Below are positions 18,066 to 26,176 of a DNA stretch of 64,000 bases, one piece after another; the stretch's first letter is position 1; every line of letters begins with the position of its first letter. This stretch comes from an uncultured Pseudoxanthomonas sp. (lineage in GTDB: Bacteria; Pseudomonadota; Gammaproteobacteria; Xanthomonadales; Xanthomonadaceae). Location of the stretch: positions 372,001 to 436,000 of the forward strand of contig CAMLGZ010000001.1 of NCBI GenBank assembly GCA_946479745.1. The letters run 5' to 3'. The notes beneath the pieces were generated by a model. It worked only from the letters and a program-made list of their open reading frames with translations, was not told the origin of the DNA and ran no database searches. Both the position numbers and the translations under genes were made by a program.

Positions 18066-19613
18066 ATGGAAAACAACGGCGCCTTCACTGCACTGGACCC
18101 GCGCGTCTGCGAACAGGCTCGCCTTAGCCGCGATGCGCGTTTCGACGGACTGTTTTTCATTGCGGTGAAAAGCACCCGTATCTATTGCCGGCCTATGTGC
18201 CCGGCGCCGTCCCCCAAACCGGTCAACATCACCTATTACGGCAATGCGGCAGCGGCCGAAGCCGCCGGCTATCGTCCCTGCCTGCGCTGCCGTCCTGAAC
18301 TGGCACCGGGCGACGGCGCATGGCGACGCGGCGATGAGGCCGTGGCGCGCGCATTGAAACTGATCGACCAGGGTCTATTGGCGGAACAACCGCTGTCGGC
18401 GCTGGCCGAACGCGTGGGACTGGGCGAGCGTCAGTTGCGCAGGCTGTTCACCGACCGCTTGGGCGCCGCGCCGATAGGTGTGCACGGCACACGCAGACTG
18501 TTGTTCGCCAAACAACTGCTGACCGAAACCGCCTTGCCCATCACCGAAGTGGCGCTGGCTTCCGGCTTCGGCAGTCTGCGGCGATTCAACGCCACTTTCC
18601 TGGAAGCGTACCGGATGGCGCCGCGCGATCTGCGCCGCCAGACCGTGATTTCGCAGGAAGGTACGCTGGTGCTGCGGTTGAGTTACCGGCCGCCTTACGA
18701 CTTCACCGCAATGCTGGATTTTCTGCGCGGGCGTGCCTTGCCCGGCGTTGAATCGGTGGACGAACACAGCTATGCGCGTGTGATCGGTCCGGCCAGCGCG
18801 CCGGGGTGGTTGCGTGTGAGCGCGTGGCCGAACGGCGAACATGCCCTGAAGTTGGAGCTGCACGGCGTTGCGCCGACACGGCTGCTGGATATCGTCAATC
18901 GGTTGCGGCGCATGTTCGACCTGGACGCCGACCCGAACGCCATCGGTGCGGCGTTGTCGCACGATCCGCGTCTGCGGCCCCTGTTGAAGAAGCGTCCTGG
19001 TCTGCGCTTGCCCAGCGGCTGGGACGGTTTCGAGATCGCCATGCGCGCCATCATCGGCCAGCAGATCAGCGTGGCGGCGGCGCGCACGTTCACGGCAAGA
19101 CTGGCGCAGGAATTCGGCGAAACGATGGCGGAGGGTTTCGCGCCCGGTTTGCGTCATCTTTTCCCCACCCCGGAAGTATTGGCCGATGCCGATCTCACCC
19201 GCATCGGCCTGACCCGCACGCGCGCCGACACCGTACGCACCGTTGCCCGCGCGGTGCTGGACGGACGTGTGGATTTCCGCAGCGAACGCATGCTGGACGA
19301 TTTCATCGCCCGTTGGGTAGCGCTACCCGGGATTGGGCCATGGACCGCGAACTACATCGCCATGCGCGCGCTGGGGCACCCGGATGCGTTTCCGGCCGAC
19401 GATCTGGTTCTGCAGAAAGCGGTGCCGACCGATGGATCGCGCATGACCGCCAAAGCATTGACCGCGCGAGCCGAATCGTGGCGACCGTGGCGGGCTTATG
19501 CGGTGATCCAGGTGTGGAAGGATTCGATGGGTGCGACCAAACCGCTGGCCGGGAACAAAATCGAACGCAAGAAGAAAAAAACCGTCATTCCCGCGAAGGC
19601 GGGAACCCAGTGA
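18066..19613 (+). CDS. AdaA-AraC-AlkA fusion: methylation-sensing regulator and 3-methyladenine glycosylase
   Basis: A 515-residue fusion. Residues 1-90 form an Ada zinc domain with the Cys cluster FFIAVKSTRIYCRPMCPA and YRPCLRCRPE, which in Ada accepts a methyl group from phosphotriesters. Residues 95-195 are an AraC HTH (LSALAERVGLGERQLRRLF, ITEVALASGFGSLRRF). Residues 200-300 are AlkA-N, and 300-490 are HhH-GPD glycosylase (IIGQQISVAAARTF; LPGIGPWTANYIAMRALGHPDAFPADD with catalytic Asp). It probably senses alkylation, activates repair genes and excises alkylated bases. The last ten residues are encoded by a REP arm. Followed by ogt. Confidence 0.93.
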   Translation: MENNGAFTALDPRVCEQARLSRDARFDGLFFIAVKSTRIYCRPMCPAPSPKPVNITYYGNAAAAEAAGYRPCLRCRPELAPGDGAWRRGDEAVARALKLIDQGLLAEQPLSALAERVGLGERQLRRLFTDRLGAAPIGVHGTRRLLFAKQLLTETALPITEVALASGFGSLRRFNATFLEAYRMAPRDLRRQTVISQEGTLVLRLSYRPPYDFTAMLDFLRGRALPGVESVDEHSYARVIGPASAPGWLRVSAWPNGEHALKLELHGVAPTRLLDIVNRLRRMFDLDADPNAIGAALSHDPRLRPLLKKRPGLRLPSGWDGFEIAMRAIIGQQISVAAARTFTARLAQEFGETMAEGFAPGLRHLFPTPEVLADADLTRIGLTRTRADTVRTVARAVLDGRVDFRSERMLDDFIARWVALPGIGPWTANYIAMRALGHPDAFPADDLVLQKAVPTDGSRMTAKALTARAESWRPWRAYAVIQVWKDSMGATKPLAGNKIERKKKKTVIPAKAGTQ

Positions 19614-19690
19614 CTTTCGCTCTTCGCGGCACTCATCATCACCAACAGCAAGCAAAGTCGCTGGGTTCCCGCCTTCGCGGGAATGACGGT
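19581..19690. repeat. REP-like inverted pair (GTCATTCCCGCGAAGG type)
   Basis: Two perfect 30-base arms, 19581-19610 and 19661-19690 (core CATTCCCGCGAAGGCGGGAA and its complement), separated by 50 bases. The left arm lies inside the 3' end of the AdaA-AlkA gene and encodes [10 protein letters not shown]. Each arm is also internally palindromic (CCCGCGAAGGCGGG). Confidence 0.9.
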
Positions 19691-19719
19691 TTCTCTATTC
19701 ATTATGTTGGAGGATTGAA

Positions 19720-20223
19720 ATGATCCGCTATCAATACATCGACAGCCCGGTCGACCCCTTACTGCTTGCAGCCGATGAACACGGCCTGCAACTGATCGAG
19801 TTCCACACGCCACGGCATCCCATGTCGCGCCTTGTGGAGTGGAGCGAAGGCGACAACGCAGTGTTGCAGGCCACCCGCGCGCAGCTGGAAGAATATTTCT
19901 CCGGAGCCCGCCAACAATTCGACCTTCCACTGGCGCCGCAAGGCACGCCCTTCCAACAGGAGGTCTGGCACACGCTGGCGACGATTCCTTATGGCGAGAC
20001 CATCAGCTATGCGCAGCTCGCTCAACGCGTCGGCAAGCCTACCGCGATGCGCGCGGTAGGCGCGGCCAACGGACGCAACCCTCTGCCCATCGTGCTGCCC
20101 TGCCATCGCGTGATAGGCGCCGACGGATCGCTGACCGGCTTCGGTGGCGGTTTGCCGACCAAACAGTTCCTGCTGGAGCTGGAAGGCGCACTGGCGCGTG
20201 CCGACGACCTGTTTGCACATTAG
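19720..20223 (+). CDS. ogt: methylated-DNA-protein-cysteine S-methyltransferase
   Basis: Suicide enzyme that moves O6-alkyl groups from guanine (or O4 from thymine) onto its own Cys. The 167-residue protein has an N-terminal alpha/beta domain and a C-terminal HTH ([20 protein letters not shown]). The acceptor motif is LPCHRVIG, with Cys as nucleophile, and [16 protein letters not shown] follows. It lies about 105 bases behind the AdaA-AlkA fusion, separated by a REP pair, and shares its task of alkylation repair, perhaps under its control. Confidence 0.95.
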   Translation: MIRYQYIDSPVDPLLLAADEHGLQLIEFHTPRHPMSRLVEWSEGDNAVLQATRAQLEEYFSGARQQFDLPLAPQGTPFQQEVWHTLATIPYGETISYAQLAQRVGKPTAMRAVGAANGRNPLPIVLPCHRVIGADGSLTGFGGGLPTKQFLLELEGALARADDLFAH

Positions 20224-20227
20224 CGGG

Positions 20228-20324
20228 TAGGTGCGAGGTAGGGGCGAGGTAGGAGCGACGTGAGTCGCGATTGGAGAGAGCCATGTGTTCGCGGCTCACG
20301 TCGCTCCTACGCCGCTCCTACGCC
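20228..20324. repeat. GTAG-type REP inverted pair with partial tandem ends
   Basis: Main arms 20249-20270 (GTAGGAGCGACGTGAGTCGC...) and 20289-20310 (complement). Extra partial GTAGG(T/G)GCGA units precede the left arm, and a CCGCTCCTAC unit follows the right arm, as if the termini had been reiterated. Lies between the convergent ogt and hutF genes. Confidence 0.85.
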
Positions 20325-20353
20325 GACGAAGGAACCCGCAATCCGCGCTAAGC

Positions 20354-21613
20354 TCAGTCCGCAAGCAGGCCGGCCACGACCTGGCGATAACGCTGTGCGA
20401 TGGCATCACGATCGAGGTGGCGACCGTCGGCCACCACCTGCCGACCTCCGACATGCGACTCGCGTACCGCGGGGCGATTGCCGCTGAAGATCCAGCGATC
20501 GATGACGTCGTCCGCCTGCGCTCCGGCGAAGATCGGCGCGTCGGTTTCCAGCAAGACGAAATCGCTCGCCGTGTCCTGCCTCGTCGCCTGCGGCGCACTG
20601 GCTAGCGCGCCGCGCAACAACGTTTCGCCGACGCTGCTGGAGTCGGCGCTTACCGCGATGTTGCGGTGGCGCGTGACCAGGCGCTGGCCATATTCCAGCC
20701 AACGCAGTTCTTCCACCGGCGATACCGAGATGTGCGAGTCCGAACCGATGCCCCAGGCGCCGCCCGCGTCCAGATAGGCGCGCAATGGGAACAGACCATC
20801 GCCCAGGTTGGCCTCGGTGGTCGGGCAGATCGCTACGGTGGCGCCGCTGGCCGCGAGCTGCTTGGTCTCCACCGGGGTCAGATGGGTGGCATGCACCAGG
20901 GTCCAGCGCGAATCGACTTCGAAATTCTGTTGCAGCCATTCCACCGGCCTTGCGCCACGCAACGCGAGGCAGTCCTGCACCTCGCCGATCTGTTCGGCGA
21001 TATGGATATGCAGCGGCGCATCCACTGGCAATGTCGCCAGTACTTCGCGCATGGCCGCTTCCGGCACCGCGCGCAGACTGTGGAACGCGCAGCCGATGCG
21101 CAGCTTGTCGTTTTCTTCGGCACGCAGGATTTGCAGCAGGCGCAGGAAGGCCTCGACATCGTGACCGAAGCGCTGCTGGCGTACGGACAAAGCGCGGCCG
21201 TCGAAACCGCCGGTCATGTACAGCACCGGCAGCAGGGTCATCCTGATGCCGGTGTCGCGCGCGGCGGCGATCAGCGCGCGCGACATCGCTGCCGGATCGT
21301 CGTAGGGGCGACCGTCGGGCGCGTGGTGCATATAGTGGAATTCGCAGACGCTGGTATAGCCGGCCTCCAGCATTTCCGCGTACAGCTGGGTGGCCACCGC
21401 ATAAGTGCTGTCCGGATGCATGCGCGCGGCGAACCGGTACATGGTTTCGCGCCAGGTCCAGAAGCTGTCCTCCGGATGCGTCTGGCGTTCGGCCAGTCCC
21501 GCCATCGCGCGCTGGAACGCGTGCGAGTGCAGATTGGGAATACCCGGAACGCGCCAGTGGCCCTGCGCGGTTTGCGATATCAGTGCAGACGGACTGGCAG
21601 GCGGTATGGACAT
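20354..21613 (-). CDS. hutF: formimidoylglutamate deiminase
   Basis: Zinc amidohydrolase of the five-step histidine pathway: converts N-formimidoyl-L-glutamate to N-formylglutamate plus ammonia. The 419-residue protein contains NLHSHAFQRAMAGLAER (metal-binding HxH), CEFHYMHH, HIHIAEQIGEVQD, TLVHATHLTP and GIGSDSHISVSPVEELRWLEY, all typical of HutF. It is divergent from the small Gly-rich protein and hutI. The presence of hutF implies use of the formylglutamate branch, which also needs HutG (not in the window). Confidence 0.95.
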   Translation of the reverse strand: MSIPPASPSALISQTAQGHWRVPGIPNLHSHAFQRAMAGLAERQTHPEDSFWTWRETMYRFAARMHPDSTYAVATQLYAEMLEAGYTSVCEFHYMHHAPDGRPYDDPAAMSRALIAAARDTGIRMTLLPVLYMTGGFDGRALSVRQQRFGHDVEAFLRLLQILRAEENDKLRIGCAFHSLRAVPEAAMREVLATLPVDAPLHIHIAEQIGEVQDCLALRGARPVEWLQQNFEVDSRWTLVHATHLTPVETKQLAASGATVAICPTTEANLGDGLFPLRAYLDAGGAWGIGSDSHISVSPVEELRWLEYGQRLVTRHRNIAVSADSSSVGETLLRGALASAPQATRQDTASDFVLLETDAPIFAGAQADDVIDRWIFSGNRPAVRESHVGGRQVVADGRHLDRDAIAQRYRQVVAGLLAD

Positions 21614-21681
21614 GCGAGGTTCCCGATTGCCGGAAGGCGGATTGCGTTAGGCTAACGCGTCGCCGCTCTCCTGACACGCCT

Positions 21682-21885
21682 GTGAAACTACTGTTGTTCT
21701 TGCCGTTACTGGCGCTGCTGTGGCTTCTGGGGCGCGCGATGCGACGCAGCGGGTCCGGCGAGCGCTCTTCTTCGGAAACCGGCGCCAGCGGCGATGCCTC
21801 CGGCGGGTATGTCGGCGGTGCAGATAACAGCTGGGGCGACGGTGGTGGGGACGGTGGCGACGGAGGAGGCGACGGTGGTGGTTGA
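21682..21885 (+). CDS. small membrane-anchored Gly/Asp-rich protein
   Basis: A 67-residue protein beginning at a GTG: one hydrophobic segment ([18 protein letters not shown]), then a Ser/Gly-rich linker and a tail of repeated Gly-Gly-Asp ([19 protein letters not shown]). Similar single-helix proteins with WGDGGG-type tails occur in related bacteria without known function. Its stop codon overlaps the hutI start region, and the Gly-codon repeat GGAGGAGG doubles as the hutI ribosome site, so it would be translationally coupled to hutI. No clear ribosome site precedes its own GTG, so the start is uncertain. Confidence 0.6.
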   Translation: MKLLLFLPLLALLWLLGRAMRRSGSGERSSSETGASGDASGGYVGGADNSWGDGGGDGGDGGGDGGG

Positions 21886-23113
21886 TCGCCAGTCACCGGC
21901 ACTCTGGGACGGCCTGATCCTGGGCGCGGACCTGGTTACGCTGGCAGGCGATGACGGATATGGAGTCATCACGCGCGGCGCCCTGGGCTGGCGCGACGGC
22001 GTGCTGCAGTTCGTCGGCGATGCCTCCACCCTGCCCGGTGACCCCGACCAGCTGGCGCGGAAAGTCATACAGGTCGAGGGCTGCATAACTCCCGGACTGG
22101 TCGACTGCCACACCCACGCGGTATTCGCTGGCGATCGCGCCGGCGAGTTCGAACAACGGTTGCGCGGCGTCAGCTATGAGCAGATCGCGCGCGATGGAGG
22201 CGGTATCGTTTCCAGCGTCCGCGCCACGCGCGAGGCAAGCGAGGAAGAACTGTTCGCCCAGTCGCTGCCGCGTGCGCGCGCCTTGCGCGACGATGGCGTG
22301 ACCACGCTGGAGATCAAATCCGGCTACGGCCTGGACTTCGACAACGAACGCAAGATGCTGCGCGTGGCACGGCGCATCGGCGACGAACTGGGAATTACGG
22401 TGCACACCACGTTCCTGGGCGCGCATGCACTGCCGCCGGAGTTCCGGGGCCGGGGCGACGAATACATTGCTGCCGTCTGCGAATGGCTGCCGCGGCTGCA
22501 GGCGGAAGGATTGGTGGATGCGGTGGACGCCTTCTGCGAGCGCATCGGTTTTACGCTTGCGCAAACGCGGCGCGTGTTCGAGGCGGCGCGTGCGCTGGGC
22601 CTGCCGGTCAAGCTGCATGCCGATCAACTGAGCGATGGCGAAGGCGCTGCGCTGGTGGCCGAATTCGGCGGGCTTTCCGCCGATCATGTCGAGCATACTT
22701 CCGAAGCCGGCGTGCGGGCGATGGCGGCCGCCGGTACCGTAGCGGTGCTGCTGCCGGGCGCGTTCCACTGTCTGCGCGAGACCGTACTACCCCCACTCGA
22801 TCTTTTCCGCCAACACGGCGTGCCAATGGCCGTGGCCACCGATTGCAACCCCGGCACCTCGCCTTTGCAATCATTGCGGCTGGCGATGTCGCTGGCCTGC
22901 ACGCATTTCCGGCTGACGCCCGAGGAAGCCCTGCGCGGGGCCACACTCAACGCAGCACAGGCGCTGGGCTTACGCGATCGCGGAATGCTGCAGGTGGGCA
23001 TGCGCGCGGACTTCGCGCATTGGAACATCCGTCAGCCTGCGGAACTCGCCTATTGGCTTGGCGGCAATTTGCTGGTTGCGAGTTACGCCGACGGAAAACC
23101 AGCCCACCTGTAG
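21878..23113 (+). CDS. hutI: imidazolonepropionase
   Basis: Zinc-dependent amidohydrolase that opens the imidazolone ring of imidazolonepropionate, giving N-formimidoylglutamate. The 411-residue protein has [19 protein letters not shown] (metal HxH), [42 protein letters not shown] and [18 protein letters not shown] start at 21878 (or 21875) is chosen because the family begins near the following ALWDGLIL and GGAGGAGG lies just upstream; the longer frame from 21794 would read through the neighbour. The stop codon is the TAG of a GTAG REP element. Confidence 0.95.
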   Translation: MVDRQSPALWDGLILGADLVTLAGDDGYGVITRGALGWRDGVLQFVGDASTLPGDPDQLARKVIQVEGCITPGLVDCHTHAVFAGDRAGEFEQRLRGVSYEQIARDGGGIVSSVRATREASEEELFAQSLPRARALRDDGVTTLEIKSGYGLDFDNERKMLRVARRIGDELGITVHTTFLGAHALPPEFRGRGDEYIAAVCEWLPRLQAEGLVDAVDAFCERIGFTLAQTRRVFEAARALGLPVKLHADQLSDGEGAALVAEFGGLSADHVEHTSEAGVRAMAAAGTVAVLLPGAFHCLRETVLPPLDLFRQHGVPMAVATDCNPGTSPLQSLRLAMSLACTHFRLTPEEALRGATLNAAQALGLRDRGMLQVGMRADFAHWNIRQPAELAYWLGGNLLVASYADGKPAHL

Positions 23114-23184
23114 AGCCGAGCTTGCTCGGCTGCTGTTGGCGCTGAACACCAGGATCAAGAGCAGCCGAGCAAGCTCGGCTCTAC
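23110..23184. repeat. GTAG-type REP inverted pair (GTAGAGCCGAGC variant)
   Basis: Arms 23110-23134 and 23160-23184 (GTAGAGCCGAGCTTGCTCGG... and its perfect complement), spaced by 25 bases. The TAG of the left arm is the hutI stop codon. Confidence 0.88.
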
Positions 23185-23203
23185 AAGAGCGGGGGCAGAA
23201 ACG

Positions 23204-23230
23204 AAAACGCGACGCCAGGCGTCGCGTTTT
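23204..23230. terminator. bidirectional intrinsic terminator
   Basis: A perfect stem AAAACGCGACGCC / GGCGTCGCGTTTT with a minimal loop and T-rich ends on both strands. It lies just after the THX gene (read leftward) and after hutI (read rightward), and can end both. Confidence 0.8.
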
Positions 23231-23253
23231 TGCGCATGACGGCGGTAAGCCGA

Positions 23254-23439
23254 TCAGCTGGCTTTGGCCACCGTCTTCTTGGCCACGGCCTTCTTCGCCG
23301 GTGCTGCCGCCTTGGTCACGGTCTTCTTCGCGACAGGCGCGGCCGGACCGACGGCGACTTTGGAAACGTGCGTGCGTGCATTGCCGTAGCTAGCGATACT
23401 GCGCTTGCCTTTGGCGGTCCTGCGATCACCTTTGCCCAT
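23254..23439 (-). CDS. 30S ribosomal protein THX family
   Basis: A 61-residue, strongly basic protein starting MGKGDRRTAKGKRSIASYGN, which matches the THX/S31 family signature (MGKGD-x2-T-x-(K/R)GK). In Thermus, THX sits in the head of the 30S subunit and stabilises rRNA folding. The C-terminal half is an Ala/Lys/Val-rich repeat (AKKTVTKAA, AKKAVAKKTVAKA), longer than the short Thermus form and histone-H1-like. It is followed by a strong terminator. ATG at 23439 follows GGAGCAAACC. Confidence 0.85.
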   Translation of the reverse strand: MGKGDRRTAKGKRSIASYGNARTHVSKVAVGPAAPVAKKTVTKAAAPAKKAVAKKTVAKAS

Positions 23440-23502
23440 GGTTTGCTCCTGATTTAGCGGTTGCGCCTTGCGCGCGAGGCCGCAAAGCCTATCACGCAGG
23501 CC

Positions 23503-23910
23503 TCAATGAGCACAGCTGGCATCGTGTATATGCCAGTGGTTCAGGCGCAGATTGATGATGTGCGCCAGCCCCACCAGCGTACCGCCCAGGGTCATGACGA
23601 TGGCGTGCACCACTACCCCATGATGCAGCGGCGGGTAGTAGGCGCCTGCCCAGAGCACCGCCAAGCCGACCAGCAACAGGCTGAGCGCCCGGAAAGCACG
23701 ATGGCGGCGATAGCCCCAGAGCAGACTGAACAGGCCCAGCACGGTCACGAACAGCACGAAACCGCGCTCGAAACCGTCGCCCAGCCAGGCGGACAGCCCC
23801 AGCGACGGAATCGCCGCCAGCAAAAGCGGGGTCAGGGCGCAATGCACGGCGCAAATCATCGAGCCGGTGGCGCCAAAACGGTCTAGCAGGCTGCGGAAGC
23901 GGGAATCCAT
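23503..23910 (-). CDS. MerC-domain inner-membrane protein, probably zinc regulated
   Basis: A 135-residue four-helix membrane protein of the MerC family. The N-terminal helix holds the paired cysteines ICAVHCALTP that in MerC bind metal. Later helices (FVLFVTVLGLFSLLWGY, LSLLLVGLAVLWAGAYY, AIVMTLGGTLVGLAHIIN) are followed by a His/Cys-rich tail (NHWHIHDASCAH). The gene diverges from a ZnuD-like receptor across a Zur-type operator, so a role in zinc or related metal handling is more likely here than mercury transport (inference). No other mer genes are present. Confidence 0.85.
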   Translation of the reverse strand: MDSRFRSLLDRFGATGSMICAVHCALTPLLLAAIPSLGLSAWLGDGFERGFVLFVTVLGLFSLLWGYRRHRAFRALSLLLVGLAVLWAGAYYPPLHHGVVVHAIVMTLGGTLVGLAHIINLRLNHWHIHDASCAH

Positions 23911-23951
23911 GGGTATCAGTATGACTTTCGGGAGGGGTCGTTTTCCAATAT

Positions 23952-23966
23952 TGCTATATTATAACA
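23952..23966. promoter_or_regulatory. Zur-type operator between merC-like gene and TonB receptor gene
   Basis: TGCTATATTATAACA is a 15-base near-perfect palindrome (one mismatch), matching the core of the gammaproteobacterial Zur box (TGTTATA-N-TATAACA). It is set in the 92-base divergent region of two metal-related genes, and a zur gene lies 4 kb away. Confidence 0.72.
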
Positions 23967-24002
23967 TCTGTCAACCCCTCCCACACCTCCGGAATAGTCC
24001 CG

Positions 24003-26063
24003 ATGAATCCCAGCCCCGCGTACTCCCGCCACCGGCTAGCTATCGCCCTGGCCCTGGCCCTTTTCCCCGCCCTTGCCTGGGCCGACGGCGCCGATAGCGC
24101 GGAGGCGGCGGCCGCCGATGTGCCGCCCACCGATACGCGCCATACCGACGGCCAGCCTAGCGATCGTCACGTCAAGGACCTGGACAGCGTGGTGGTCACC
24201 GCCAGCCCCCTGCGGGACGCCGCCGACGCCTTGAGCAAGCCCGCGGAAGTCCTGACCGGCGAGCGCTTGGACGAAAGCCGCGCCGCCAGCCTGGGTGAGA
24301 CCATTTCCAGCCTGCCGGGCGTGCAGAGCTCCAACTTCGGTCCCGGCGTCGGCCGCCCGATCCTGCGCGGACTGGACGGCCCGCGCGTGGCGGTGCTGAG
24401 CAATGGTTTGTCCAGCCAGGACGTGTCCACCGTCAGCCAGGACCACTCGCCGGCCGTCGAAGCCTTCCTGGCCGACCAGATCGAGGTGTTGAAAGGACCC
24501 TCCACCCTGCTCTACGGCAGCGGCGCCATCGGCGGCATCGTCAACGTGGTCGACGGGCGGATTCCCGAAGCGGCCATCGAAGGCGGCTTCAGCGGCCGCG
24601 CCGAAGTGCGTTTCGACAGCGTCAACGAAGGCAATACCGACCTGGTGCGCATTGACGGCGGCAACGACCGCTTCGCCCTGCACGCCGATGCCGTGTACCG
24701 CAACAACAAGGACTACGACACGCCGGACGGCAAGCAAGCCAATACTTTCATCGACACCAAGACCGGCGCGGTCGGCGGTTCGTTGCTGGGCGACTGGGGT
24801 TTCATCGGCGTGTCGGCTTCGCGCTTCGAAGACGATTACGGCAACCCCGGCGAACCGGGCGACTTCTTGGCCGCGGGCGAACGCGGCGTCTGGTTGAAGC
24901 TGCGCCAGGACCGCTACGACCTGAAGGGGGGACTGACCGATCCCTGGGGCGAAGGCAGCAGCCTGCGCTACAGCTTCGGCCACACCGACTACAACCACAT
25001 CGAGTTTGAAGGCGAGGAAGTCGGCACCACCTTCACCAAGAACGCCAACGAAGGCCGCGTGGAAGCCGCGTTCGCGGAAATGTCGGGGTGGAAAACCGCA
25101 GTCGGCGTACAGGGCGGCCAGTCGACTTTCGCCGCGATCGGCGAAGAGTCCTTCGTCCCGGAGACCAGCACCCGCTCGCTGGGCGTGTTCGGCGTGGCCC
25201 GCAAGAATTGGAGCGATTTCCAGCTGGATCTGGGCGCGCGCATCGACAGCATCAAGGCCGATCCGGTCACTGGAACCGCCCGCGATTTCAAACCACTGAG
25301 CCTGTCGCTGGCCGGTGGCTGGCGGCTCAACGATCAATGGCGGCTGACCGCCAACCTGGACCACGCCGAACGCGCGCCGGCCGAGGAAGAACTGTTCGCC
25401 GACGGTCCGCACCTGGCGACCCTGGCCTATGAAATCGGCGACGCGAACCTGGGCAAAGAAAAGGCGAACCAGCTGGAATTCGGTCTGCAGTACCAGTCCG
25501 ATTTCATGGACGCCAAGGCCTCGGTCTACTACAACCGTTTCGACGACTTCATCTACCTGGTCGATACCGGCGAGGAAACCGAATTCGAGGACGGCGAATT
25601 CCTCCCGATCCGCCAGTGGAGCCAGGCCGATGCGCGCTTCCGCGGCTTCGAGGGCGAGGCGACTTTCCATCTGGCCAACAACGACAACGGCGCCTGGGAC
25701 CTACGCGTCTACGGCGACACGGTGCGCGGAACGCTGGCGGCAGGCGGCAATCTGCCGCGCATCGCGCCTTCGCGGTTCGGCACGCAATTGCGTTGGGAAC
25801 GCGAGGGCTGGCGCGCTTCGCTGGGCGCGGTGCGCTACGACAAGCAGGACAAAGTGGCGGTCAACGAAACCCCCACCGCTGGCTACACGCTGGTCGACGC
25901 GCATGTCGCTTACCACCACGACCAGGGCAACACCGCATGGGAGCTATTCCTGGACGGCAGCAATCTGACCGGCGAAACCGCACGCGTGCACACTTCCTTC
26001 CTGAAGGATTCGGTGGTGCTGCCCGATCGCAACTTCTCGACCGGCATCCGATTGTTCTTCTGA
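24003..26063 (+). CDS. TonB-dependent outer-membrane receptor, ZnuD-like
   Basis: A 686-residue receptor with signal peptide (ALALALFPALAWADG), TonB box region (DLDSVVVTASPL), plug domain (SLGETISSLPGVQSSNFGPG, RGLDGPRVAVLSNG, QIEVLKGPSTLLYGSGAIG) and a 22-strand-type barrel ending in the aromatic residues RLFF. The plug wording and the barrel closely resemble zinc receptors such as ZnuD. A Zur-type palindrome in its promoter supports zinc (or zinc-chelate) uptake across the outer membrane. A His-containing linker (HTDGQPSDRH) precedes the plug. Followed by a strong terminator. Confidence 0.88.
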   Translation: MNPSPAYSRHRLAIALALALFPALAWADGADSAEAAAADVPPTDTRHTDGQPSDRHVKDLDSVVVTASPLRDAADALSKPAEVLTGERLDESRAASLGETISSLPGVQSSNFGPGVGRPILRGLDGPRVAVLSNGLSSQDVSTVSQDHSPAVEAFLADQIEVLKGPSTLLYGSGAIGGIVNVVDGRIPEAAIEGGFSGRAEVRFDSVNEGNTDLVRIDGGNDRFALHADAVYRNNKDYDTPDGKQANTFIDTKTGAVGGSLLGDWGFIGVSASRFEDDYGNPGEPGDFLAAGERGVWLKLRQDRYDLKGGLTDPWGEGSSLRYSFGHTDYNHIEFEGEEVGTTFTKNANEGRVEAAFAEMSGWKTAVGVQGGQSTFAAIGEESFVPETSTRSLGVFGVARKNWSDFQLDLGARIDSIKADPVTGTARDFKPLSLSLAGGWRLNDQWRLTANLDHAERAPAEEELFADGPHLATLAYEIGDANLGKEKANQLEFGLQYQSDFMDAKASVYYNRFDDFIYLVDTGEETEFEDGEFLPIRQWSQADARFRGFEGEATFHLANNDNGAWDLRVYGDTVRGTLAAGGNLPRIAPSRFGTQLRWEREGWRASLGAVRYDKQDKVAVNETPTAGYTLVDAHVAYHHDQGNTAWELFLDGSNLTGETARVHTSFLKDSVVLPDRNFSTGIRLFF

Positions 26064-26083
26064 CGGCCATGCCGTGACTGGCG

Positions 26084-26117
26084 AGGCGGCTGCCCGAACG
26101 GACAGTCGCCTTTTTTT
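26084..26117 (+). terminator. intrinsic terminator after TonB receptor
   Basis: Stem AGGCGGCTGCCCG / CGGACAGTCGCCT (11 of 13 pairs in register) with a three-base loop, followed by seven T. The T-run abuts the -35 box of the next promoter. Confidence 0.82.
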
Positions 26118-26118
26118 G

Positions 26119-26148
26119 TTGACAGTATAGGTGTATATACACTTAAAT
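26119..26148 (+). promoter_or_regulatory. marR-MFS promoter with internal operator palindrome
   Basis: TTGACA at 26119-26124 and TTAAAT at 26143-26148 form a sigma-70 promoter with an 18-base spacer. The 12-base perfect palindrome GTGTATATACAC (26131-26142) fills that spacer, as expected for an autoregulating MarR protein that blocks polymerase. It places the transcript start near 26155, downstream of the first in-frame ATG at 26147. Confidence 0.62.
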
Positions 26149-26176
26149 GACCGAATCGTACTGTAGGCGTATCCGA

